Shown: positions 1 through 9,100 of the stretch, in pieces
How the letters are laid out: every line of letters starts with the position of its first letter
Position numbering within the stretch: position 1 is the stretch's first letter
DNA from: CAIWHR01 sp963816925
GTDB taxonomy: Bacteria > Pseudomonadota > Gammaproteobacteria > Burkholderiales > Casimicrobiaceae
Length of the DNA stretch: 64,000 nucleotides
Direction of reading: 5' to 3'
NCBI GenBank assembly: GCA_963816925.1
Contig: CAWFMY010000010.1
Location: 124,001 to 188,000 of the forward strand
Translations under genes and position numbers: made by a program
Notes under the pieces: model-generated
Seen by the model: only the letters and a program-made list of their open reading frames with translations
Databases searched by the model: none
Told to the model about the DNA's origin: nothing

Positions 1-67
1 CGGCGAGCTTTTGCAGGGCCTCGAGTTCGTGGCCGCACGACGAGCAGCGATATTCGTAGATCGGCAT
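1..67 (-). CDS. FmdB-family zinc ribbon protein (5' part only)
   Basis: The reverse strand begins ATG at 67 and reads MPIYEYRCSSCGHELEALQK before running off the window edge. This is the start of the small FmdB-type zinc ribbon family: an MPxYEYxC opening, then CxxC. Only 22 residues are visible, so the second CxxC pair and the usual Gly/Ser-rich tail cannot be checked. The family is small (about 70-110 aa) and its function is poorly defined. It is divergent from the NfeD/SPFH pair, with about 200 bp between them. Confidence 0.8.
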   Translation of the reverse strand, partial: MPIYEYRCSSCGHELEALQKLA

Positions 68-265
68 GGAGACCGGCTTTCGGTGATGCAGCGCAAAACC
101 GCTTGATTCAAAAGAAATAATTATAACCGATTCGAAGCCGGCGCGACATGCCGGCCGCGATCCGGCGGCGCAACCCGCAGATGGGCGCAGGCCGCACGTC
201 GTGCAACCCCCGGAAACTGCTTTATGCTTCCTGCTTCGCCGGGCGAAACAGGAAGGATCCGAGAG

Positions 266-700
266 ATGCATGCCTACTGGACATGGTGGTTCGTCGCCGC
301 GGTCCTCATCGGCATCGAGCTGGTCGTCGGCACGTTCTATCTCCTTGCCGTCGGGATCGCCGTCGGTTTGGGCGGGCTCGCCGCCTGGTGGGGCGCGACC
401 GAGCCCATGCAATTCGCGATCGCGGGCGTGCTGGGCGTCGTGCTGACCATCATCGCGCACCGCTGGCGGCTCGCCCGCGCGTCGCCGCCGCAACAGCAAT
501 CGCTCGATATCGGGCAGGCGGTGCAGATCAAGGCCTGGAACGCGGACGGCACCGCGCGCGTCGCCTATCGCGGATCCGACTGGGACGCGGAACTCGCCGC
601 GCCCGATACGCCGCGCGCCGATCCCATGTACATCGTGGCGTGCCGCGCCAACGTCCTCGTGCTGTCCGACCGCAAGCCCGCGAGCGCGGCAAAAATCTGA
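266..700 (+). CDS. NfeD-family membrane protein
   Basis: 144 aa. It has hydrophobic segments near residues 5-25 and 28-75 and a C-terminal soluble part (about 85-140) of the size of the NfeD OB-fold. NfeD proteins are partners of SPFH/stomatin proteins and are thought to act in membrane-domain organisation or protein quality control. The start at 266 was chosen because it lies just after the GGAAGG stretch at 251-256 and opens directly into the first membrane helix. The next gene starts on the last base of this stop codon (TGATG), so the pair is translationally coupled. That is the classical nfeD-stomatin arrangement. Confidence 0.85.
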   Translation: MHAYWTWWFVAAVLIGIELVVGTFYLLAVGIAVGLGGLAAWWGATEPMQFAIAGVLGVVLTIIAHRWRLARASPPQQQSLDIGQAVQIKAWNADGTARVAYRGSDWDAELAAPDTPRADPMYIVACRANVLVLSDRKPASAAKI

Positions 701-1653
701 TGAGCTCCGCTCAACTGGAAGGTTACGCCACCATGCTCGGATCGTCGTTGTTCACCGTTGCACTGTTCGTCGTCGCCCTCATCGTCATCGCCAAGGCGAT
801 TCGCGTCGTCCCGCAGCAGCATGCAATCGTGATCGAGCGGCTGGGACGCTTCTACGCCGTGCTCCAGCCGGGGCTCAATTTCGTGATTCCCTTCGTCGAC
901 CGCGTCGCGTTCCGGCACGACCTGCGCGAAATTCCGTTCGATGTGCCGAGCCAGATCTGCATCACCAAGGACAACACGCAGCTGCAAGTCGACGGCATCC
1001 TGTACTTCCAGGTGACCGACCCGCGGCTTGCGTCCTACGGGTCCAGCAACTTCATGGTCGCCATCACGCAGCTCGCGCAGACGACGTTGCGGAGCGTCAT
1101 CGGCAGGATGGAGCTCGACCGCACGTTCGAGGAACGCGATCACATCAACGGCCTGGTCGTGGCGGCGCTGGACCAGGCGGCGGGAAACTGGGGCGTGAAG
1201 GTGCTGCGCTACGAGATCAAGGACCTGACGCCGCCGAAGGAAATCCTGCACGCGATGCAGGCGCAGATCACCGCCGAACGGGAGAAGCGCGCGGTCATTG
1301 CGACCTCCGAAGGCAAGCAGCAGGAGCAGATCAACCTCGCGAATGGCGCACGCGCGGCGGCGATCGCCCGGTCCGAGGGCGAGAAGCAGTCCGAGATCAA
1401 CCAGGCGCAGGGCCACGCGGCGGCGATTCTCGCGATTGCCGAGGCGAACGCGAAGGCGATCCGGCAGGTGGCCGATGCGACCAACGCCGAGGGCGGGCTC
1501 AACGCGGTGAACCTGAAGCTGGGCGAGCTCTACATCGCGGCGTTCGCGAATCTCGCCAAGGCCGGCAACACGTTGATCGTGCCGACCAACCTTTCCGACG
1601 TCTCGACGCTGGTGACATCGATGACGACGATGTTCAAGGCGCAGGGCAAATAG
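700..1653 (+). CDS. SPFH/Band 7 (stomatin-like, QmcA-type) protein
   Basis: 317 aa. One N-terminal membrane anchor (about residues 12-33) is followed by a Band 7/SPFH domain that starts at VPQQHAIVIERLGRF and includes the LQPGLNFVIPFVD segment. A long Ala/Glu/Lys/Gln-rich helical region (about 195-270), with repeated EGEKQ-type blocks, is predicted coiled coil. Length and layout match bacterial QmcA/stomatin-like proteins, which form large membrane-attached rings. An upstream in-frame ATG at 148 would give a 501-aa product but overlaps nfeD in another frame. The ATG at 700 overlaps the nfeD stop and is preferred. Confidence 0.9.
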   Translation: MSSAQLEGYATMLGSSLFTVALFVVALIVIAKAIRVVPQQHAIVIERLGRFYAVLQPGLNFVIPFVDRVAFRHDLREIPFDVPSQICITKDNTQLQVDGILYFQVTDPRLASYGSSNFMVAITQLAQTTLRSVIGRMELDRTFEERDHINGLVVAALDQAAGNWGVKVLRYEIKDLTPPKEILHAMQAQITAEREKRAVIATSEGKQQEQINLANGARAAAIARSEGEKQSEINQAQGHAAAILAIAEANAKAIRQVADATNAEGGLNAVNLKLGELYIAAFANLAKAGNTLIVPTNLSDVSTLVTSMTTMFKAQGK

Positions 1654-1667
1654 AGGAGATTGCAAGG

Positions 1668-2435
1668 ATGCAGCTGCAGGGGAGCACGTTCATCGTCACC
1701 GGCGGCGCGTCGGGACTGGGTGGCGCCACGGCGCGCATGGTGGTCGAAGCCGGCGGCAATGTCGTCATCGCCGACTTGAAGGAAACGGAAGGGCAGGCGC
1801 ACGCGAAGGACCTTGGCGCGCAGGCGAAATTCGTCCGCACCGACGTCACCGACGAGGCGAGCGCGAAAGCGGCGGTGGGCGCCGCGGTGGCGGGCTTCGG
1901 CGCGGTGCACGGGCTCGTCAACTGCGCGGGGATCGTCTACGGCGAAAAGATCGTCGGCAAGGAGGGCCCACATTCGCTCGCCGGGTTCGTCCGCGTGATC
2001 AACATCAACCTGATCGGCACGTTCAACGTGCTGCGGCTTGCCGCCGAGGCGATGGCGAAGAACGCGCCGAACGCGGAGGGCGAGCGCGGCGTGATCGTCA
2101 ACACCGCGTCGGTCGCCGCGTTCGACGGGCAGATCGGGCAGGCGGCCTACAGCGCGTCGAAGGCGGGCGTCGCCGGGATGACGCTGCCGATGGCGCGCGA
2201 GCTCGCGCGAAGCGGCATCCGCGTGATGACGATCGCGCCGGGACTCTTCCAGACGCCGATGGCCGAACAGATTCCGCCCGAGATCGCCGAAGCGCTGGCC
2301 AAGATGGTGCCGTTCCCGCCGCGGCTCGGGCGCCCGCCCGAATTCGCGGCACTCGTCCGCGCGATCGTCGAGAACGTGATGCTGAACGGCGAGGTGATCC
2401 GCCTCGACGGCGCGATTCGGATGGCGCCGAAGTAA
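1668..2435 (+). CDS. SDR dehydrogenase, 3-hydroxyacyl-CoA dehydrogenase type II-like
   Basis: 255 aa short-chain dehydrogenase. It has the nucleotide-binding TGGASGLG motif near residue 11, the NCAG motif near 84, a catalytic Ser in NTASVAAF and the YSASK catalytic motif. The AFDGQIGQAAYSASKAG block and the LFQTPM segment resemble the HSD17B10 / 3-hydroxy-2-methylbutyryl-CoA dehydrogenase branch, which oxidises hydroxyacyl-CoA with NAD in beta-oxidation or isoleucine breakdown. It lies 14 bp after the SPFH gene with a GAGGAG site at 1652-1657. It is convergent with dsbB, whose end lies 6 bp away. The substrate is inferred from family only. Confidence 0.85.
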   Translation: MQLQGSTFIVTGGASGLGGATARMVVEAGGNVVIADLKETEGQAHAKDLGAQAKFVRTDVTDEASAKAAVGAAVAGFGAVHGLVNCAGIVYGEKIVGKEGPHSLAGFVRVININLIGTFNVLRLAAEAMAKNAPNAEGERGVIVNTASVAAFDGQIGQAAYSASKAGVAGMTLPMARELARSGIRVMTIAPGLFQTPMAEQIPPEIAEALAKMVPFPPRLGRPPEFAALVRAIVENVMLNGEVIRLDGAIRMAPK

Positions 2436-2441
2436 AGGGCG

Positions 2442-3097
2442 TCAGTCCCGCCGCACCAGCGCGATCGCCGCGGCGATCATCGCGATGAAGAACACGAACG
2501 TCCACGACGGGATCGCGAGGCCCATGAACAGCCATCCCTGCTCCGCGCATTCGCCGCTGCCCTTCAGCACCTTGCTGATCACCTCGGTCAGCGGCAGCGT
2601 CTCCAGCATGTAGTTGAGGCCCATCCCGCACGCGGCCACGGCGCCTTTCGGTTGCGCCTGGATCCAGACATGCCACGCGGCGAGCGCGGCGCCGATGCCG
2701 GACGCGATTACCGTCAATCCGGCATAGACCGCGGCGCCCGCGGGGCCGCGGATTGTGGATCGCGGCGATCAGGAAGATGATCCCGGTCGCGATGACGGCG
2801 ACGCGCTGGAAGACGCACAGCGGACAAGGGTCGAGCTCGAGTCCGTACTGCAGCCACAGCGCCCAGCCCATCAGCGCCCGCGCAGACAATGGCACCGAGG
2901 AGGTACGCAAGCCGCCGCGGCGGGAGCAGCAGCAGCGCGAGCGACGTGATGCCGACGGTCCACACGAGCATCCGGTAGGCCGTCTGCACGAGCGACGGAT
3001 TCGAGCCGAGCGCGGTCAGCAGCATCTCCTGGCCGACCAGCGCGAGCGCGATGAAAAGCCCGGCGAGCGGCCAGGGAATGGCGGCGTAGCGCATCAT
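2442..3097 (-). CDS. dsbB: Disulfide bond formation protein B, split by two frameshifts
   Basis: DsbB is the inner-membrane quinone reductase that reoxidises periplasmic DsbA. The start at 3097 (ATGATGCGCTAC) follows a GGAGA site. The first frame gives two membrane helices. The reading then has to shift near 2895 to recover GWALWLQYGLELDPCPLC with the CPLC motif and FQR. It shifts again near 2757 to recover GLTVIASG and the rest of the third and fourth helices, including the second cysteine pair (ACGMGL and GSGEC). When joined, the order and about 215-aa length match DsbB. Two single-base shifts in 140 bp, one at a CCGCGGCCCC run, suggest sequence errors rather than decay. It is downstream of metY on the same strand with 22 bp between. 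Confidence 0.8.
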
Positions 3098-3119
3098 GGT
3101 GCGGCGATCTCCATTGGTT

Positions 3120-4406
3120 TCATTGTTGCGATTGTGCCAGAGCCTGATCGATGTCCCAGACGATGTCGTCCAGCGTTTCGAGGCCGATCGACAGGCGGAT
3201 CATCTCGGGCGTGACGCCCGCCGCAAGCTGCTCGTCGTCCGAAAGCTGCCGGTGCGTGGTCGAGGCCGGGTGGATCACCAGCGTCTTCGCGTCGCCGACG
3301 TTCGCGAGGTGCGAGAGGAACTGCACGCTCTCGATGAACTTCTCGCCCGCCTTCGCGCCACCGCGCACGCCAAACGTCAGGATGCCTCCCGCGCCGCGCG
3401 GCAGATACTTGCGCGCCAGCGTTTCGTAACGGTTGCCGGCAAGCTGCGGATAGTTCACCCACTCGACGGCGGGATGGGCGGCGAGGTGTTGCGCGACCGC
3501 GAGGGCCGATTCGCAATGCCGCGGCATGCGCACGTGCAGCGTCTCGATGCCCTGCAGCAGCAGGAACGCGGACAACGGCGCCAGCGTCGGGCCCAGCGTG
3601 CGCATCGTCTCCATGCGCGCCTTCATCGTGAAGCCGAAGTCGCCGAAGGTCTCGTGGAAGCGCACGCCGTGGTAGCCGCGCGACGGCTCCGTCATCTGCG
3701 GGAAGTTGCCGTTGTCCCACGGAAATTTTCCGGACTCGACGACGATGCCGCCCATCGTCGTGCCGTGCCCGCCCAGGTATTTCGTCACCGAATGGATGAC
3801 GATGTCGGCGCCGTGCTCGAACGGGCGGCAGAGGTACGGCGAGGCGAGCGTGTTGTCGATGACGAGCGGAATGCCGGCGCCGTGCGCGACGTCCGCGAGC
3901 GCCGCGATGTCGCAGACGTTGAGCTGCGGATTGCCGATCGTCTCCGCGTAGACAGCCTTGGTATTGGGCTTCAGCGCGGCGCGAAACGCTTCGGGATCGT
4001 CGGCGTCCACGAACGTCGCATCGATCCCGAATTGCGCGAACGTGACCGCGAGCTGCGAATACGTGCCGCCGTAGAGCGTGCGCGCGGCGACGATGTGGTC
4101 GCCGTTGCGCGCGAGCGTGAGCAGCGCGAGCATCTGCGCCGCCATGCCGGTGGCCGCCGCAAGCGCTGCGCGCCCGCCTTCGAGCGCGGCGACACGCTCC
4201 TCGAGCGCGGCGACCGTGGGATTGGAGATCCGCGAGTAGACGTTGCCGAAGGTCTGCAGGTTGAACAGCGACGCCGCGTGGTCGGCCGAGTCGAAGACGA
4301 ACGACGTCGTCTGGTAGATCGGCTGCGCGCGGGCGCCGGTCGCCGCGTCCGGAATCTGGCCCGCGTGCAGGCAGAGCGTATCGAATCCGAATTTGCGGTC
4401 AGGCAT
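3120..4406 (-). CDS. metY: O-acetylhomoserine sulfhydrylase (Cys/Met metabolism PLP enzyme)
   Basis: 428 aa. This is a Cys/Met-metabolism PLP enzyme of gamma-family fold. It opens with FDTLCLHAGQIPD and carries YSRISNPT near residue 58 and the PLP lysine at about 209 in SVTKYLGGHG. Length and the LFNLQTFGNVYSR insertion point to O-acetylhomoserine sulfhydrylase (sulfide plus O-acetylhomoserine to homocysteine) rather than cystathionine synthase. It follows the CoA-binding gene by 12 bp on the same strand and precedes dsbB, so the three probably share a transcript. A cystathionine gamma-synthase-like role cannot be fully excluded from sequence alone. Confidence 0.9.
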   Translation of the reverse strand: MPDRKFGFDTLCLHAGQIPDAATGARAQPIYQTTSFVFDSADHAASLFNLQTFGNVYSRISNPTVAALEERVAALEGGRAALAAATGMAAQMLALLTLARNGDHIVAARTLYGGTYSQLAVTFAQFGIDATFVDADDPEAFRAALKPNTKAVYAETIGNPQLNVCDIAALADVAHGAGIPLVIDNTLASPYLCRPFEHGADIVIHSVTKYLGGHGTTMGGIVVESGKFPWDNGNFPQMTEPSRGYHGVRFHETFGDFGFTMKARMETMRTLGPTLAPLSAFLLLQGIETLHVRMPRHCESALAVAQHLAAHPAVEWVNYPQLAGNRYETLARKYLPRGAGGILTFGVRGGAKAGEKFIESVQFLSHLANVGDAKTLVIHPASTTHRQLSDDEQLAAGVTPEMIRLSIGLETLDDIVWDIDQALAQSQQ

Positions 4407-4418
4407 GCGCGAGCCGCG

Positions 4419-4895
4419 TCAGCGAGCGGCGGTCGGCCGCTTCGCCGAAATGACGCCGGTGTTCACACCCGCCCAATTGAGCCCGCCCATGATCCGCGCG
4501 TGCTCGATCTTCACGCAGCGGTCCTGGACGACATCGAGCCCCGCGTCGCTCGCCATGCGCGCCGCCTCGGCGTTGCGGATGCCGAGCTGCATCCACAGCA
4601 CCTTCGCGCCCTTGGCGACGGCCTCGCGGGCGAGCGCCGGCATCTCGTCGGCCTTGCGGAAGCAATCCACGATGTCGACATCGCCTGCGATCGAGGCGAC
4701 GTCCGGGTAGCACTTTTCGCCGAGCACTTCAGCGTAGTTGGGATTCACCGGGACGATCCGGTAACCGTGCTCCTGCATGTATTTGGCCGCGAAGTAGCTC
4801 GGCCGGTACCAGTTGGCGGAAAGGCCGACGATCGCGATCACGCGCGAGCGCGCCAGGATTCCGCGCAGCCCTGCGATGTCGTCGACGATCCCCAC
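4419..4895 (-). CDS. CoA-binding domain protein (YccU type)
   Basis: 158 aa. It is a single Rossmann-type CoA-binding domain: VIAIVGLSANWYRPSYFAAKY near the N-terminus, VPVNPNY, then LWMQLGIRN and a conserved Asp/Cys VQDRCVKIEH block. These are hallmarks of the YccU-like stand-alone CoA-binding proteins, related to the succinyl-CoA ligase alpha N-terminal domain. No catalytic domain is attached. The biochemical role is unknown in the family, and proximity to metY is common but not explanatory. The start codon at 4895 sits just behind the crystallin-gene stop, 3 bp away. Confidence 0.85.
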   Translation of the reverse strand: MGIVDDIAGLRGILARSRVIAIVGLSANWYRPSYFAAKYMQEHGYRIVPVNPNYAEVLGEKCYPDVASIAGDVDIVDCFRKADEMPALAREAVAKGAKVLWMQLGIRNAEAARMASDAGLDVVQDRCVKIEHARIMGGLNWAGVNTGVISAKRPTAAR

Positions 4896-4898
4896 GGC

Positions 4899-5828
4899 CT
4901 ATTGCCTCGACCAGTTCGGCGTCGAGTTGTAGGGGTAACCCCCGCTGACGCGCCGGCCCGAGGAAATCCGGTTGTTGAGCCCGCCGGAGAGGGAAGGGTA
5001 GTCGCCGGGGCCGAAGGTCCGGCATTCGCCGTTGAAATTCGCGTCGCTGCAGAAGATCCAGTAGCCGCCCTCGACGCGCAACGACGACGCGCGGTCGTTG
5101 AACCCCGTGCCGTCGAGGTTGGACACGACCTGGCCGCTGATGACGAGCGTGCGGCCCGAGAGGTTGGGGCCTTCGTAGAGGATCGCGCGCGACCCGTCGC
5201 CCCATCCGCCGCCGCCTCCGGCGACGCCACCGCCCCCGCCACCGACTGGACGCAGAGAGCTCAACAGCCGGGAGAGCCGGCCGAGGTTTGCATACCGGCC
5301 CGGGCCGAAGGTCTGGCAGTAGCCTTCGAAATTCGCGTCGACGCAGAGCTCCCACGTTCCCTCATGCACGACCATCGACAGGGCGCGGTCGTTGAAGCCG
5401 CTGCCGTCGAGGTTCACGACGGCGCCGTTGACGTCGTAGGTCGCGCCGATGAATCCGCTGCTGTCGTAGAGGACGACGCGACCGCCGCCCCCGGCAGCGC
5501 CACCGCCGGGCCAGCCGGTCAATTGGCGCGCGGACGAGATCGCATAGGACAGCCCGACCGCGGCAAGGTCGGGATATTGCCCGGGATCGAGGGACACACA
5601 GCGGCCCCGGAAGTAGGCATCGCCGCAGAGCTGCCAGGTGCCCCCGCGCACGACCGCCGATACCGCGCGGTCGTTGTAGCCGACGTCGGCGAAATTGGAA
5701 ATCGTCTGGTTCGCCGAAAAGGATCGGCCGGCGAAGGCCGGGCCGTCCCAGAACGTCACCTCGGCGGCCGCCGCGGCGGCGGCCGTGACGGTACCCGCAA
5801 AGAGGAGGTGCCGCAGGAGGTTCCGCAT
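4899..5828 (-). CDS. Secreted beta/gamma-crystallin repeat protein
   Basis: 309 aa with a short N-terminal signal (about 20 residues, Ala-rich, cleavage after AAAA). Three beta/gamma-crystallin units follow, about residues 22-105, 113-195 and 220-300. Each has a Greek-key start (VTFWDG, VVLYDSSGF, AILYEGPNL), an FNDRA/YNDRA block (the usual calcium-site region), then WxLC..AxFxGxC and a PGxYPxL ending. The units are linked by Gly-rich spacers. Proteins of this class bind calcium and are often extracytoplasmic; the role here is unknown. The ATG at 5828 was chosen because it opens the signal peptide and follows a GAGA-type site. An in-frame ATG at 5891 would add 21 Pro/Arg-rich residues. Confidence 0.8.
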   Translation of the reverse strand: MRNLLRHLLFAGTVTAAAAAAAEVTFWDGPAFAGRSFSANQTISNFADVGYNDRAVSAVVRGGTWQLCGDAYFRGRCVSLDPGQYPDLAAVGLSYAISSARQLTGWPGGGAAGGGGRVVLYDSSGFIGATYDVNGAVVNLDGSGFNDRALSMVVHEGTWELCVDANFEGYCQTFGPGRYANLGRLSRLLSSLRPVGGGGGGVAGGGGGWGDGSRAILYEGPNLSGRTLVISGQVVSNLDGTGFNDRASSLRVEGGYWIFCSDANFNGECRTFGPGDYPSLSGGLNNRISSGRRVSGGYPYNSTPNWSRQ

Positions 5829-6166
5829 GGTCGTTTCTCGCTGGATGAGGCGGGGTGGAATCGGGATTTGGCGGGGCGGAGCGGCCCTCAAGTCTAGCCG
5901 ATTCGGGCATTGGGCCCGGTTGGAGAACGGCTCGCGGGCAGCCGCTCACTCGACGGCGCGGGATCCGGCGCGGGGGGAGTGAACGTGGCACGCGGACACC
6001 CCACGGAAAGCGCCTTCCGACAGGCCCGATCCTTGCTTGTCGATTACAGGTTCAAAGTGCACCATGCGTGTAGCGTCGTCCAGGCGCTGGAATCCGGGTC
6101 CATTTCCCGCGATTTCAGGCCCCTGGGGCTGCCGCTGCACCGTCAAAGGATAGCCGGACCCCCGCA
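5829..6166. other. Intergenic region between divergent genes
   Basis: 338 bp with no supported gene. It separates the crystallin gene (reverse) from the PAS-GGDEF-EAL gene (forward), so it must hold both promoters. I could not place a convincing -35/-10 pair or operator. Confidence 0.5.
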
Positions 6167-9100
6167 ATGGCGTTGTCGCGTACGTTGAATCGGCTCGAGC
6201 TTGCCACCGTCGCCAAGACGGTCTCGGAGGCGCTCGAGCGGGACGGCTTGTCTGCCTTGTCGCAGCGCAAGCTGAACGCGCTCGGGCTCCCCCTTGCCTA
6301 CATCGATCGCAATCAGCGCTACCAGTTCGTCAACAACGCGTTCCTGACCTGGATCGCCAAGCGGCACGAAGACGTCGTCGGCAGGGAGGTCATCGAGGTC
6401 GTCGGCCGCGACGTCTACGCGCTCTACAACGCCTACATCGACGCTGCGCTCGACGGCGAGCGGACCAATTTCGAGCGGCAGCTGGTCGCGCCGGGGCGCC
6501 CGCCGATCTGGATCCGCGTCGACTACTACCCGGACCGCACGCCGCAGGGTTACGTCCGTGGCTTCCTCGTCACCTACGCCGACGTCGACAACCTGAAGCG
6601 GCTCGAGCTCGAAGCCGGCCAGCGCGAGCACCGGCTGCGGCTCGTCACCGACAGCGTCGGCGCCTCGATCCTCTATTTCGACCGGCAGCTCAAGGTCCGC
6701 TTCGCCAACAAGCCCTTCGGCGACTGGATCGGCGTCCAGGCCGACGACCTGCTCGGCCACCCCGTGCGCGACGTGCTTTCGGGCGAGGCGTTCACCGAGC
6801 TGCAGGGTTACATCGAGCGCGCGTTCGCCGGGGCGACCGTCTCCTACGAGCGCCGCGACAAGCGCGCCGGCGGCGAAGCGCGCTGGGTGCGCGTGTCGCT
6901 GTTCCCCGATCGCGACATGGGCGGACGCGTCGCCGGCGCCTTCGCGGTGATGACGGACATCGAGGACGACGTCCGCGTCCGCGACGCGCTGAAGGCGCAG
7001 GAAGTGCAGCTGCGGCTCTTCGCCGACAACATCCCCGGCCCGATCGCCTACCTCGACCGCTCGCTGCGCTACACCTTCGTGAACCAGGCGTTCGCGAACT
7101 GGGTGGAAAAGCCGCAGGACGAGATCTACGGGAAATCGCCGAACGAAGTGCTGAAGTCCGACGTGTCGTCGTTCCTGCGCCCGATCTTGAAGCGCGCGCA
7201 GTTCGGCGAGCACGTCGAGTACGAGCGGGTCGGCAAGAACGCGAACGGCGACAAGCGCTGGATGCACGGGCGCGTCGCGCCGGACCTCGACGCCACCGGC
7301 AAGGTGCGCGGGCTCTACTGCACCGAGTACGACATCCACGACCTCAAGTCGACGGAACAGGCGCTCGCCGCGCGCGAGGAGCAGCTGCGCCTGTTCACGG
7401 ACAACATTCCGGAGCCGGTCGTCTACCTCGACGCGGACCGCAAGTACGCGTTCGTCAACGAATCGTTCCTGCAGCTGAACGGCCTCAATCGCGACGAGGT
7501 GATCGGCAAGGCGTCCGAGGAAGTGATCGGCCTCGAGGCGTCGCAGGCGCTGGCGCCGTTCCACGACCGCGCGTTCGCCGGCGAGACGCTCATCTACGAG
7601 CGCGCGCTCGAGGACGCGAGCGGCCGCATGCGCTGGATCCGCGGGCGCATGGTGCCCGACCATCGCGTACGACGGCCGCATCCAGGGCGTCTACGTCGTC
7701 GGCCACGACATCACCGACCTCAAGGAGGCACAGGACGCGCTGGCCGCGCGCGAATCGCAGCTGCGCGTCATCATGGACGGCGTGCCGGCGCCGGTCGCCT
7801 ACATCGACCGCGACGAGCGCTGCCACTACGTAAACCGCACGTTTCTCCAGTACTTCGGCCTGACCGCCGAGCAGGTCGCCGAGCTGCGCCTGCGCGACGT
7901 CGTCGGCCACGGCATCTACCAGAGCGCGCAGGCGATGCTCTCGCGCGCGCTCGAAGGCGAGCCGACCGCGTTCGACCGGCTGGTGCCGGGCGCCAACGGC
8001 GTCCGCCGGTGGATGACGATCCGCGTCGTGCCGGATGCCGGACCGTCGGGCGAAGTGCACGGCGCGTTCGTGCTGATGAACGACATCCACGGCCTGAAGC
8101 AGGCGCAGGAAGCGTTGCGCGCGTCCGAGGCCGAGCTGCGTCTCATCATGGACAACGTGCCGGCGCGGGTGGCCTACATCGACACCGAAAACCGGTTCCG
8201 CTTCCTCAACCGGCACAACGAGGAATGGCTGGGCGAGAGCCGCAAGGACCTGACCGGACGCAAGGTCGCCGAAGTCATCGGCGACGAGCGCTTCGCGCAG
8301 CTGCAGCCGCTGCTCGCGCGGGTGCTGAAAGGCGAGGTCGTCGCGACCGAGCAGATGCTGGTGCAGCCCTCGGGCGACCCGCGCTGGGAGGCGATCCACT
8401 ACGCGCCCAACCGCGACGGCGAAGGCAAGGTCATCGGCATTTACGCGGTGCACACCGACATCCACGACCAGAAGAACAACGAGGATGCGCTGCGCCGCGC
8501 CAACTGGATGCTGTCGTCGCACATCAGCAACACGCCGCTCGCGGTGCTGGAGTGGGACCGCGATTTCCGGCTCGTCCGCTGGTCGCCGCAGGCGGAGAAC
8601 ATCTTCGGCTGGACGGCGGACGAAGTGCTCGGGATGCCGATCAACGACAACGCGCTGCTGCACGAGGCGGACCGCGAGGCGCTCGTCAGCGTGCTGGCGT
8701 CGCTGACGAGCGGCGAGGAGCCGCGCGCGACCGGCTTGACGCGCAACAACCGCAAGAGCGGGGACACGATCTGGTGCGAGTGGTACCACTCGGCGCTGCT
8801 CGATGCCGACGGCAAGATCGCGTCGATCCTCTCGTTCGTGCAGGACGTGTCGTCGCGGATCCAGGCCGAGGAGCGGCTGCAGTACATGGCGACGCGCGAC
8901 GCGCTGACGGGCCTGCCGAACCGGCTGCTGCTGCACGAGCGGCTGACGCAGGCGATCGCGCAGGCGAAGCGCGGCGGCCGCCGCGTCGGCGTGCTGTTCA
9001 TCGACCTCGACCGTTTCAAGAACGTCAACGACACGCTCGGCCATCGGATCGGCGACGAGCTGCTGAAAGGCGTGACGAAGGCGCTGTCGACGGCGCTGCG

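Noticed and set aside
3096..5897. A 933-codon forward open frame over dsbB-metY-crystallin
   Set aside because: Antisense to several genes with strong family signatures. Arg/Val/Asp-rich shadow sequence.
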